This document shows, piece after piece, positions 11,741 to 22,383 of a stretch of 64,000 nt of DNA. Made by a program: the position numbers and the translations under genes. The DNA lies in the NCBI GenBank assembly GCA_029216955.1, contig JANAVB010005597.1, forward strand, positions 42,579,311-42,643,310. The letters run 5' to 3'. The notes below the pieces were generated by a model. That model was given only the letters and a program-made list of their open reading frames with translations. It ran no database searches and was not told the origin of the DNA. The DNA comes from Iris pallida (taxonomy: Eukaryota > Streptophyta > Magnoliopsida > Asparagales > Iridaceae). Position 1 is the first letter of the stretch. Each line of letters begins with the position of its first letter.

Positions 11741-12537
11741 ATGATAATTTTGCTAAAAGTTGTTGATGCGAGTTGCTTCTTGTTATTGTAGTCTCTCTAT
11801 TGATTAACGAGCAACTTCTTATTGTCGTTGTCCTTTCAATATCGTGTGCTTGATTAGCAAGAGACTTCTTTTAATCAAAACCAAACAACGAACATCTGTC
11901 ATTGCTACCCAAATTTTTATCTTGTCCATGGCTGGTGATATGGTGTTAAGTCACCTGTTATTTCGATTATCAGATAAGTCAAATTTTAATATTGGTTTGT
12001 TGCTTGATGAAAAGAACTACGATTTGTGGGCTCCCCTCATTAAAACCCATATAGATGGAAGGAAGAAGATGAGATATATTTGTGTGTCTAATAAGGCTCC
12101 AAACTAGAATGATCTCAAATACGTACGATGATTGGTTTTCTGAAGCCTAAAAATTTAAAAGTTGTTTCTTGTCATCAATGAAGTAAAAGATTCTAAATCA
12201 AAACGTTAGTTTTCCTACTTCGAAAGAAATTTGGAACTCTCTTAAGACGACATATTTTGATAAAAAATGATGATGTTCGGATATTCACCTTATGTCAGAA
12301 AATATCGTATTTTCGACAAAATGGTTGACCTTTGATACATACTTTGGAGACTAACTGAAATTTTTTAGGAGTTGGACCACTTTAACAAAGTGGCTATGGA
12401 GTGTGAAAAAGATATCAAAGTTTACCACAAATCGATCAAGGGGCAGAGAGTGTCTCTCTTTATTGGCAGCTTGGATGATGACTTTGATCAAGTCGTAGAG
12501 AAGTCTAGTCTTGCGTAAAGACCCTCCATTTGGGCTC
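11741..12537 (+). pseudogene. Gag of the old copia element, first part
   Basis: A leader runs to about 11926, then a decayed gag with the opening MAGDMVLSHLLFRLSD and the capsid-head phrase LDEKNYDLWAPLIKTH, like Retrotran_gag/DUF4219. Stops and shifts follow. A second readable stretch (12370-12510) holds ELDHFNKVAMECEKD and QRVSLFIGSLDDDFDQV, the standard gag C-domain. It stops at 12537, where the CACTA element starts, and resumes at 22207 (22207-22209 repeat the CTC of 12535-12537). Confidence 0.75.
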
Positions 12538-13440
12538 CACTACCAAAATAACCAACTTTAGCGACGGTCACATCCGTCGCTCATCCGTCGGTAACATAAA
12601 TTACCGACGGAATAGCGACGGATATTTGATGAAAATGGCCGTCGGGAAATACGTCGTCGCTAAAATTTGTCCGTCGCTAAGCCGTCGGACAAATGATTAA
12701 CCGACGGACTAGCGACTGATTACCGACGGTTGCCTTTCAATGGTTTAGCGACGGATTAGCGACTTGTTCCCGTCGGTTTACATGCCATATAATATTAAAA
12801 TATCCGTCGCTAAGCCGTCGTAAATAGGTCGGTAAAAGCGTATCAGAGAGGTTCCTGATACGCAAAATCAGTCGCTATTCCGTCGCCATTCCGTCGTTAA
12901 CCTCGACGTTATAGCGACGGATTAGCGACAGGTAGGGCGTCGGCCTGGTTCTGGAAAGCTTCCATATTTCCAGAACCATGTCGACGGATAATAGGTCGCT
13001 AAGCCGTCGCTAGTCCGTCGTCATCCTCGACAGATTAGTGACGGATTAGCGACCCACTATCCGTCGCTAAGTCTCTGGAAACCTACCATATTTCCAGAAC
13101 CATGTCGACGGATTTGCCGTCGCTAGGAAGTCGATATTCCGTCGCTAGGTTCGTTCCGTCGCTAGTTCGTCGCTAGCTCGTCGATACCTGCAAATTTATT
13201 TCAACCAGTTAGCGGCGGATTCGCCGTCGCTAGGTAGTCGCTAGGTGGTCGCTAACTGCAAAATATTTATATCACCTAGTTAGCGACGGATATTCCGTCG
13301 CTCGTCCGTCGGTAACTGCAAATATTTATATAACCCAGTTAGCGACGGATTTGCCGTCGCTAGTTAGTCGCTCATCGGTCGCTAAAAGATATATCCGTCG
13401 CTAGTTAGTCGCTAGTCCGTCGCTAAATACAACATTAATT
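12538..13440. repeat. Left subterminal repeats of the CACTA element
   Basis: Dozens of copies of TAGCGACGGA / TCCGTCGCTA in both orientations, with two longer duplicated phrases (TTTCCAGAACCATGTCGACGG at about 12968 and 13092; CAAATATTTATAT-ACC-AGTTAGCGACGG at about 13258 and 13318). In En/Spm such motifs bind the TNPA protein. Confidence 0.9.
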
Positions 13441-13710
13441 AAAAAAAATTACAGAAACATTCTATTTCCTTTTCGTAAATATTACACATATTCATAATAT
13501 CCAATATCCAAACATCCATGTACGATCAACAAATATCCAAATATCCAAATTCATAATATCCAATATCAAACAGAAATATCCAAACATCTATGTACAAATA
13601 TCCAAACACAAATACACAAATTCATAATATCCAAACATTCATGTACGCTTCCAAAATATCCAGAATTCAAAATCCAAAAACAGTACAAATATCCAAAAAC
13701 AGTACAAATA
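13441..13710. other. Short tandem ATATCCAA-rich spacer
   Basis: AT-rich spacer made of repeated CAAATATCCAAA / TTCATAATATCCAA phrases, downstream of the minus-strand gene. It may serve as its 3' untranslated region. Confidence 0.6.
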
Positions 13711-15686
13711 TCATTGAGATGGATCGCGTCGTCGTCTCGGCGCCACCTCGGCTCTGCGGATGTACTCTTCCACCATGTATGCCGGCACCTGGGACAACAC
13801 ATGCTCTGGAAGCGTGCGGAGCTGCTCTGGCGACATCAAGTCCATGAGCCCAATGAGCGCAGTATCCGGTACCAGGCGGACCTCGGCAGAACGGTCAAAT
13901 GAATAACGTCCAGGGTCGGAAGGACCGGCAACCGCACTAGACGTACCGGGAGCAGACGGATCTGGACCGGGAGCAGAAGAAGGACGCGGAAGGCGCTCCA
14001 GCACATCCGACATTAGACTCCGCATTTCCGACATATCGGAGGTGAGAGTCGCAAGCTGCGCCCTCATATCGTCCGACGGGGGCGCGGGAGGAGGCGGGGG
14101 CGGTGGATATCTCGGAGTCGCGCCCTGCAACGACGCCGCCATGGAACCTACGTCGTAGACGCGCCCTTTATTAAAGCCGCCGACAGACTCTACGAACACG
14201 TCGTCGTAGCGAGCGGCCATAGAAGAGGGCGTCTGGGTGGGCGTCGTTTCACCGACAACCTCGGCAGGGGGCTCAATCTGACTAAGGGCCTCACGATATG
14301 CAGCCTATCCAATGAATGTGTTTATACTATAAGTTTTCCTAAGTTATAATCTAAATACTATGTTTCCCTAAGTTATAATTTGAATCCTACGTTCACCTAA
14401 TTAAGTTAACAATAATTATATTTCTAATATAAATCTCATAAACATAATTACTTACATCAGTCGCCTGGGTCCTCGCGTCGACGAAGCTCCCGTCTGCCCG
14501 CCTCTTGTGTGTATGCAGGAATACATCGTAGGCGGTGACCGACTCCGGCTCTCTCTCCTCCTTTACCGCCCGTTGTGCCTGCATACGAAATATACGTCGA
14601 ATTTAATTAACTACGTATATTAATAGTACCGAATTTAATAGTGAAATGAATTTGCGGTATCTCACCAAATCTGCACGCGTCGCTGCGTGGGGCTTTGAAC
14701 CTCCCGTATGCAGACCAGCGGCATGTCTGCTCGCCTTCGCTTTCTCTGATTTCTCCCTGTACTGAGCAGTATTCATCTTATCCAACATCTGCTCGTAGTA
14801 CTCCTCCCGGAGCCACTTCTTCCTCGAATGCGCCGTACGAACGTCGTACACCGCATCCCGTATCTTCTTCCCGGTGGCGGCTTTGTAGGCCTTGCGAATC
14901 AACTCCTCGCGATGGGGGGGCCACCAGAACGTCGTCTGACATACAAATTAAATTATCACGTAATTAAAAAATTAGTGAATTAAAGAATAATTAATAATTA
15001 ACCAAAAGATATATATATACCTTCATCTCCTCGAGCCAGACGTACTGCATGTTCTGAGGCACCTCAGAAAAATTAAGGTAGGGGCCATGGTAGTTTTCCC
15101 GGATAATTTGCCCGAGTATCCGGGCAGCATCATACGGGAAAACCTACAAAGAAGCAAAGACTGGATTATTAACTTGAATAAATGAAACAAATTTAATAAA
15201 TTAACTTAAATTTACTTACGTATCACCCGCGGGCCATAGCTCTCGTCGGTTCTCGCCTATCGGCCTCTCTGGAGGCGTCGGAGGATCCGCGGGTCCACGG
15301 ATGTACTCACCGGTAGCAGGATGAAGCTGAATCCGGGGGTACTCCGGAGCCCACCCTGCAGTAACTGATGGTATACCCGCTGGTGCATCCAGGGGCGGAA
15401 CGGATCCGCTAGCGGATGGAGTCTCAGGCCTCGATGAAGATGAAGGTAGCGCAGAGGTAGATCGACGGCGGGAAGAGTCTGTGGCCGGGCTCTCCAGGTC
15501 GGGATCGGAGGACTCTATATCCGGGGAATGTGGAAGGCGACCACGACCGCTACCACCACGACCACTACCATCACGTCCACGGCCAGTGCCGCTACCACCA
15601 CGCCCACCACGGCCAGTACCGCCACCACCAGCACCACCACGGCCACGGCCACTGCCGCTACCAGCAGCACGAGTGGTAGTGACCAT
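13711..15686 (-). CDS. CACTA accessory gene with plant transposase (Ptta/En/Spm) domain
   Basis: Probably the TNPA-type DNA-binding partner that recognises the subterminal repeats. Exons by GT/AG signals and frame: 15220-15686, 15021-15143, 14666-14935, 14456-14578, 13711-14304. Exon 1 encodes a Gly/Arg-rich tail (GSGRGRGGAGGGG). Exons 2-4 hold the family core (YDAARILGQIIRENYHGPY, then FWWPPHREELIRKAYKAATG and ESVTAYDVFLHTHKRRADGS). Exon 5 has a Pro run and a coiled segment (DDMRAQLATLTSDMSEM), ending RRRRDPSQ. The first-to-second exon junction is two bases out of phase with the visible donors, so exon 1 may carry an indel or be mis-modelled. A 5'-UTR intron acceptor may lie just before the ATG (TTTACAGGTCATG). 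Confidence 0.75.
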
Positions 15687-15948
15687 GACCTGTAAATAGA
15701 ACACATAAATATAATTAACAATATAGAAGTATAAATGAATATAAAACTGAACTAAAATATATATACCAGCAGCAGGGCGGCGAGTGCCGTCAAGACAATG
15801 AGAACTAAGAGTGCCATCTGTAAAAAGAAAATCATACAATAAGTAGATGATCGAACGACAAAAACATAAACTGAAATAAGAATGTGTCCGTCTAAACTGA
15901 ATTCACTAAGTTAGTTGTAAGTGCTTCTAATATATACCGATATTTAAT

Positions 15949-18900
15949 CTAATCATCGTTATCGTCCTCGTCCTCATCGTCATCGTCATCGTTCTCATCC
16001 TCATTCTCATCGTCGACTTCATCTATATCATCATCCTCATCGTCGACTTCATCTGTATCATCATCCTCATCCTCTTCTTCTTCTTCTTCTTCTTCTTCTT
16101 CTTCTTCTTCTTCTTCTTCTTCTTCTTCTTCTACTTCTTCTTCAGGCTCAATACTTGGGACAAGACGCCTCTTTCTCCCCTGGTTGACAGCTAAGTCTTG
16201 TATATCAACCTCTTCCTCCCCTCTATTTTCCTCAGCATGAGGTATATCGATATCTTCCACGTCCATGGTATCCGACTGTTGTCCCATGTATTGGGGCTTC
16301 TCGATCTGGTCCTCTTGGTATGCTGGGTCTCCAACGTTGAATGTATTTCTAGATTTAATCTTGCATACTGCCCACCAGTCAAATCGATCTCTACGACGCC
16401 TTGGGTAGCTTGTATAGTAGACTTGAACAGCCTGACTTGCTATCGCAAACGTGTCGGACCCTCTATACCTCCTGCGATAATTTATATCGACGAATCCAAA
16501 TTGTTTATCGATTCTCCAACCGATATTTTGTCTCGTATCGAACCACTCACATTTGAACATCACAATATGCATATCATATGGGGCACTATATTGTAAATCT
16601 ACAATCTCCCGAAGCACTCCATAATAGTCAAAGTCCGGCTCGTCGTCATAGATGGTGCCTCTTATGCAAACACCAGAATTCTTGGTATCGAAGCCGTCAT
16701 TGAGAAATTCGGCATTTATAGCATGCTGAGTTGACTTAAACTTGAAGCCATTAACGACATAGCCTGACAAAGTCTTTACATGCTTCTTCGGTCCCAATGC
16801 CAAATAACGAATGCTCTCATTTATGAGTGTTGTTTCAGGCAATAAAACCTGTAAACATGTATTGATAATTTAAATATTTTAGCTGCATATATTTTAATGG
16901 TAGCCGCATAACATATTATCTCAGTTACTTACGTATTTACGAAACCAGGACGGAAAGGTACAATCAACCTCTCTTTGAAGTCCCTCATCTGTAATATATG
17001 GTGTCCTCATTTTGACTTTACCTCTAAATACACTGTTAGAGAGAATAAAAATAAGTGTAGTCACTTAATTCACCAAATTAGAGATTATAACGAGGCGTAG
17101 TCACTTACTTCTCCAAATCTCTCACTTCTTGTATGTCATAATTTAACAAGACATATCGGTGAGCGGTATCATACTCATCGTCGGTCAACCACCGTTTCTT
17201 ACTAGCCCCAATAGGCTTGCCCCTTAAATTGAATATACCTCCATCCTCAACGTCTTCTTCATTCCTTTGAGGTCTATTTTGATTTGTCTCGACATGAGTA
17301 TCGAAATAAATGGAGCAGAAATTTGACACCTCCTCGATAAGATATGATTCGCATATCGAAGCCTCTATATGAGCCTTGTTGCCAACTTTCTTCTTTAGAT
17401 GGTGTAGGTACCTAAAGAGACAAATTATCTTGAGAATTAACAATGAATTGTAAAATCCACTTAAATTTCACTTAAATTATATCGATTTTTATTTACCTTT
17501 CAAAGGGGTACATCCATCGATAATGAACAGATGCACCGACACGGGCTTCGTATGCTAGATGAATCGGTAGATGCTCCATGCTGTCGAAAAAGCCCGGTGG
17601 AAATATTTTCTCTAACTTGCAGATTGTTAAGACAATCTTCTCCTCAAGTTGTACCATATGTTGCACCGTCAGCTTAGTTGAACAGATATCCCTGAAGAAT
17701 GTAGACAGCTCGGCCAACGGAACCCATACAGCAGAAGGCAACAACTCTCTCAAAGCAATGGGCAGTAATCTTTCCATAAACACGTGGCAGTCGTGACTCT
17801 TCATTCCCGTTAGCTTGCGTTCATTGAGATCAACGCATTTAGACAAATTCGAAACATAGCCGTCGGGAAATCTTAAATTAGATATCCACTTGCAGATTAT
17901 TAATCTATCTTCCTTGCTCAATGTGTATGGCGCTATAGGCTTACTTAATTGTCCACCAGCACCCCTTTGTATCAAGTTCAGATGAGGACGCTTGTATATC
18001 TTGGCTATGTCTTGTCTTGCTTTTGGATTGTCCTTCGTTTTTCCTTTAATATCCATGACGGTATGAAGACATTATCGAACACGTTCTTTTCGATATGCAT
18101 GACATCAAGATTATGCCTTATAAGATTATCTTTCCAATAAGGCAAGTCCCAGAAGATACTCCGTTTGGTCCAGTTATGGCTTTGTCCGAACCCCTCGACA
18201 CGATGGTTCGATGGATCTTCCATTGCGGTGGGCAATTCCTGTACAGCTTCCCAAATATCGTATCCCAAAAATCTGGCAGGAGGTTGAGAAAATTCTTGTT
18301 TTCCATATCTGAACGCGTCCTTATTCTTTCTCCAAGGATGGGTCGCGGGCAGAAATTGACGGTGACAGTCAAAGAAAGAAGTTTTTCCTCCATGCCTAAG
18401 GCGGAACGCCTTACTATTTTCCATGCATATCGGACAAGACATGTTGCCGTGCGTACTCCATCCCGACAGCATACCGTATGCTGGAAAATCATTGATTATC
18501 CACATGAGTGAAGCTCTCATCTGAAAGTTCTGTTTCCTGGAAATATCATAGGTCGTGACGCCGATCTCCCACAGCTGTTTCAGCTCATCCACCAACGGCT
18601 GTAAATATATATCGATGTTCTTCGTCGGATTTTTAGGACCGGGTATGATAGCTGTCAGAAACATATAAGGAGTCTTCATACACATCCATGGTGGCAGATT
18701 GTAAGGGGTAAGAATGACCGGCCAGCATGAGTACTGAGATCCCGACTGTCCGAAAGGGGCGAAGCCATCAGCACATAGCGCCAGGCGTACATTTCTAGGC
18801 TCTGCAGCAAAATCTGGATGACACAAATCAAAATGTTTCCATGCCTCTCCATCCGAAGGATGTGACAATTCTCCTTCGTCCTTTATGCGTTCTTCGCTGT

Positions 18901-19810
18901 GCCACGTCATGTGTTCTGCTGTATTTAGAGACATATACATCCTCTGCAAGCGCTTCGTGATCGACAAGTAATGCATATACTTGTAAGGACGTCATTTTCT
19001 AGTCGACTTTCCTTTTCCCTGTACTGGCTTGTAACGATCCGCATTACAGAAGCTGCAACTTTCTGATACGCAATTCTCTTTGTAGTACAACATGCATCCG
19101 TTGCGACAACAATCTATCTTCTCGTACCCCAGTCCCAGTTGTCGGACCATCATCTTTGACTTGTAGAAGTTTTTTGGTAGCTCTTTTGATTCCTTCGGTA
19201 ACACCTCCTTGATTACTTCTGTGATCCGATTATAGAAAGCTTGTGGCAAGTTAAAATCAGACTTTATGTTCAACAACCGCATCGTCACTGACAGTGCGGA
19301 ATGAGTCTCACAACCAGGATATAGAGAAGTATCTGCGTCCTGAAACATGTCATAGAACTCCTTCGCCTCGGGATTAGGATCCTCCGGATCAAAATTAGGC
19401 CCTGCCGCATCATACACCATATCTCGTGCAAGGTTCTGCAGATCTCCATAATCAACAGAGCATCTGTGGTCTTCGATGACATCCGTTGCAGCATTATCAT
19501 CAAAAGCATAAGTAGCAGCTTCCGCAGCCTGTCTTTTCGAATATAGTTCACCTTGCGATGACCACAGGCCGTAATTACGTACGAAACCCTTACGGGTCAA
19601 ATGATCTCTCACAGTCACCACTTCTTCGTAACGTCTATTGTGACATTTAACACATGGACACTTAATTTTGTTACCGTCCATGTACTGAGCTTTGCTCATT
19701 GCATAATTAAGAAATACTTCCACGCCTGCCTGAAAATCGTCACTCACACCAATTCTACTCTCGTGTTGCCGTTTGTACATCCATGTACGATCAACAAAAT
19801 AACGACTCAT
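15949..19810 (-). pseudogene. CACTA transposase (Tnp2/TNPD type), disrupted
   Basis: Exons 17497-19810, 17109-17411, 16933-17032 and 15949-16848 with clean GT/AG junctions. Order: transposase-associated N-domain (MSRYFVDRTWMYKRQ, CPCVKCHN), Tnp2 core (LCADGFAPFG, CPICMENSKAF, LDVMHIEKNVFDN), DUF4218 (CHVFMERLLPIALRELLP, FPPGFFDSMEHLPIHL) and DUF4216 (FKCEWFD, GFVDINYRR, QVYYTSYP). The C-terminus is a long Glu/Asp run coded by a CTT microsatellite. I chose the ATG at 19810 because the conserved domain starts there, not the in-frame ATG at 19882. A TGA at 18992-18994 splits the N-domain from the core in the same frame. A one-base loss near 18065 shifts the frame just after HIEKNVFDN. As read it cannot make full-length transposase. 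Confidence 0.9.
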
Positions 19811-20110
19811 CCTCAATTTGGATGTGAAAATCTGTATCGTAAGACAAACTAAACATAAGAATAGCCCGATACCGATACTCATAAATTTGGATTAGGGTTA
19901 GGATGTTACATATAAGTGAACTAGGTGATGTAGAGTACAATATAGGGAACTGTGAATGGACTGAAAGTTGCACATGAGAAGGTTCAATGAAGGGCCCATA
20001 AATGGGTTCACATGATAAGTTAGTAAGAATCCACATCACTATACATACTCCCCCGTCTCAGGAGTGTGTCTGGCTCCTATTTAGAACAGCACAGGTCACA
20101 ACATGTCCAG
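19811..20110. other. Likely promoter/5' region of the CACTA transposase gene
   Basis: About 300 bases upstream of the transposase ATG, without a coding region of their own. The tandem array begins beyond it. Confidence 0.4.
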
Positions 20111-21062
20111 AATAGCAAAACAGAGCTCTACAATGTATATCAGTATCGGACTATTCCTACGAGTATTGGTATCGGCGATATCAATACTCGTGTGAATAGG
20201 AGATTGCAATATAAGTCTAAGCTATCTAGCTAACATGTATACTTGTATTTACATTGTATCATAACTTGTATCTAGTTACCTTGCTAATCATGTATATACT
20301 CTTAACATATATGTGAAGACACTATACTAACATGTATTTAAATCAAGGTTCAAAGTATCGGTATCGGAATCGGTATCGGACTATATATTTCTACGAGTAT
20401 TGGCATCGGCGATATCAATACTCGTATGAATAGGAGATTGCAATATAAGTCTAAGCTATCTAGCTAACATGTATACTTGCATTTACATTGTATCATAACT
20501 TGTATCTAGTTACCTTGCTAATCATGTATATACTCTTAACATATATGTGAAGACACTATACTAACATGTATTTAAATCAAGGTTCAAAGTATCGGTATCG
20601 GAATCGGTATCGGACTATATATTCCTACGAGTATTGGCATCGGCGATATCAATACTCGTGTGAATAGGAGATTGCAATATAAGTCTAAGCTATCTAGCTA
20701 ACATGTATACTTGTATTTACATTGTATCATAACTTGTATCTAGTTACCTTGCTAATCATGTATATACTCTTAACATAAATGTGAAGATACTATACTAACA
20801 TGTATTTAAATCAAGGTTCAAAGTATCGGTATCGGAATCGGTATCGGACTATATATTCCTACGAGTATTGGCATCGGCGATATCAATACTCGTGTGAATA
20901 GGAGATTGCAATATAAGTCTAAGCTATCTAGCTAACATGTATACTTGCATTTACATTGTATCATAACTTGTATCTAGTTACCTTGCAATATAAGTCTAAG
21001 CAATCTAGTATTGGTATCGGCGATATCGGTAGTATCGGCGGTATCGGATCGAAGTATCGGAT
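20110..21062. repeat. 234-bp tandem repeat array inside the CACTA element
   Basis: The phrase CAAGGTTCAAAGTATCGGTA recurs at 20344, 20578 and 20812, a period of exactly 234 bp. A partial unit sits before and a shortened one after. Each unit holds GTATCGGAATCGGTATCGG and an inverted pair (GAGTATTGGCATCGGCGATA / TATCAATACTCGTGTGAATA). Units are nearly identical. The array ends in short TATCGGCGGTATCGG repeats. Confidence 0.9.
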
Positions 21063-21273
21063 TTTTTTGGTATAGGAAAACAAATAATTATTAATAAATT
21101 ATTTACATTTAAAAACATATAATTTATACATTTAGGCATAATTTTAAGTGTTTTAAGTATTATTTCTTAGTAGTTTTGAAATTAAATGAAATTAAATTAA
21201 ATGAAATAGTATTATTTCTTAGGATCGGGACATGCCAAACCGTATCCGTATCGGGGAATGCAACCCATTCCCC

Positions 21274-21660
21274 ACCCCCCCCCCCCCCCCGACCCCCCTG
21301 CCCCCATTCAACACCCCCCCCCCCCGACCCCCCTGCCCCCATTCTCCACCCCCCCGACCCCCTGCCCTCTCCACCCCCCACCCCCCCGCCCCCCGACCCC
21401 CCTGCCCCCATTCCCGACCCCCCCCGACCCCCCTGCCCCCATTCAACACCCCCCCCGACCCCCCTGCCCTCTACACCCCCCACCCCCCGACCCCTGCCCC
21501 CATTCCCCACCCCCCCGACCCTACGACCCTCATTCCCCATCCCCCCCACCCCCTGCCCCTATTCCCCACACCCCCCCGACCCCCTGACCCCATTCACCAC
21601 CCCCCCGCCCTCTCCACCCCCCGCGAAGCCGACCCCCCCCCACTTCCCCCCGGCCCCAAA
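21274..21660. repeat. C-rich minisatellite
   Basis: Irregular units of about 24-30 bases built on CCCCCGACCCCCCTGCCCCC plus ATTC. Long Pro-rich (plus) and Gly-rich (minus) open frames across it are composition artefacts. Confidence 0.85.
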
Positions 21661-21663
21661 ACC

Positions 21664-21676
21664 CAAAATTAGAGAA

Positions 21677-21719
<43 letters not shown>

Positions 21720-21810
21720 CCTGGTAGAGAGAGAGAGAGAGCCGCGAGAGAGAGAGAGAGAGTCGCGCGCGAGAGAGAGAGAGCCGTGAGAGAGAGAGAG
21801 TTTTGGGGGG
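21664..21810. repeat. (GA)n tract
   Basis: GAGAGA runs interrupted by GCCGCGAGAG, TCGCGCGCG and GCCGTGAGAG, directly after the C-rich minisatellite and before the right subterminal repeats. Confidence 0.9.
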
Positions 21811-21849
21811 AATGAAAAATTCTCCCCCGTCGGTTCAATTTAAGTTAGG

Positions 21850-22206
21850 GCACAGAACCTAGCGACGGAATAGCGACGGAATAAATTAGTCGCTAAACCG
21901 TCGCCAATTAAAAGGTATTTTTCGACGGATATATCCGTCGCCAGTTAGTCGCTAAAGTTCCCGCCAATGTTTTAAAGATTTTGCCACCAACATTTGCGAC
22001 GAATAAGCGACGAAAAAGAATCCGTCGCTAACGTTCGTCGACTTAGCGACGGAAACCCGACAAATTTTTACATTTAAAATTGGAAAAAATTATGTTATGT
22101 TGTCTGTCGCTAATCCGTCGCTAAGATGTCGAAAACTGGTCGCTATTAGCGACGGAATCCGTCCGTCGCTAAACTTCCGTCGGTAAAGTGGGGTATTTTA
22201 GTAGTG
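21850..22206. repeat. Right subterminal repeats and terminal inverted repeat of the CACTA element
   Basis: Repeats of AGCGACGGA / CCGTCGCTA like those on the left, ending in the terminal repeat at 22206. Confidence 0.9.
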
Positions 22207-22383
22207 CTCCACGTGTTATATGCCTACATCAAACGTGAAGATGACATGAAAGAAGTCATGAAAACAGAAGAGAACAACATTGAGTCTACGATGATGGCTA
22301 CTAAGGAACGTGGTCCACAAAACTGATCTAACAGATCCGACCCAAAAAACTGAAAAGACCAAAACCGGCCCGACCAGACCAAT
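22207..22383 (+). pseudogene. Gag of the old copia element, second part
   Basis: Continues from 12537: a readable stretch with YAYIKREDDMKEVMK, the end of a copia gag capsid domain, then a stop. Cut at 22384 by a gypsy LTR. The RRE-like motif position matches the gag end in related copia elements. Confidence 0.65.

Larger units (their letters stand above)
12538..22206 (-). mobile_element. CACTA (En/Spm) transposon
   Basis: The ends are CACTACCAAAATAACC (12538) and the complement CACTACTAAAATACCCC (to 22206), flanked by the 3-bp TSD CTC at 12535-12537 and 22207-22209. Both ends carry dense subterminal GCGACGGA-type repeats. Inside on the minus strand are a Tnp2-type transposase gene (15949-19810) and a second transposition gene with the plant En/Spm family domain (13711-15686). 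The transposase is broken by a TGA and a frameshift. The 9.7-kb element sits in copia gag and removing it with one CTC leaves an open gag frame. Confidence 0.95.

Noticed and set aside
13711..14220. Independent proline-rich host protein
   Set aside because: It is the last exon of the CACTA accessory gene, joined by a clean acceptor at 14305 and conserved upstream exons.
21176..21838. Pro-rich frames up to 183 residues and Gly-rich antisense frames
   Set aside because: They follow the C-rich minisatellite and GA tract, have no start context or domain, and overlap in three frames.
12538..22206. Cargo host gene captured by the CACTA element
   Set aside because: All coding sequence inside belongs to the two standard transposition genes; the remainder is repeats.
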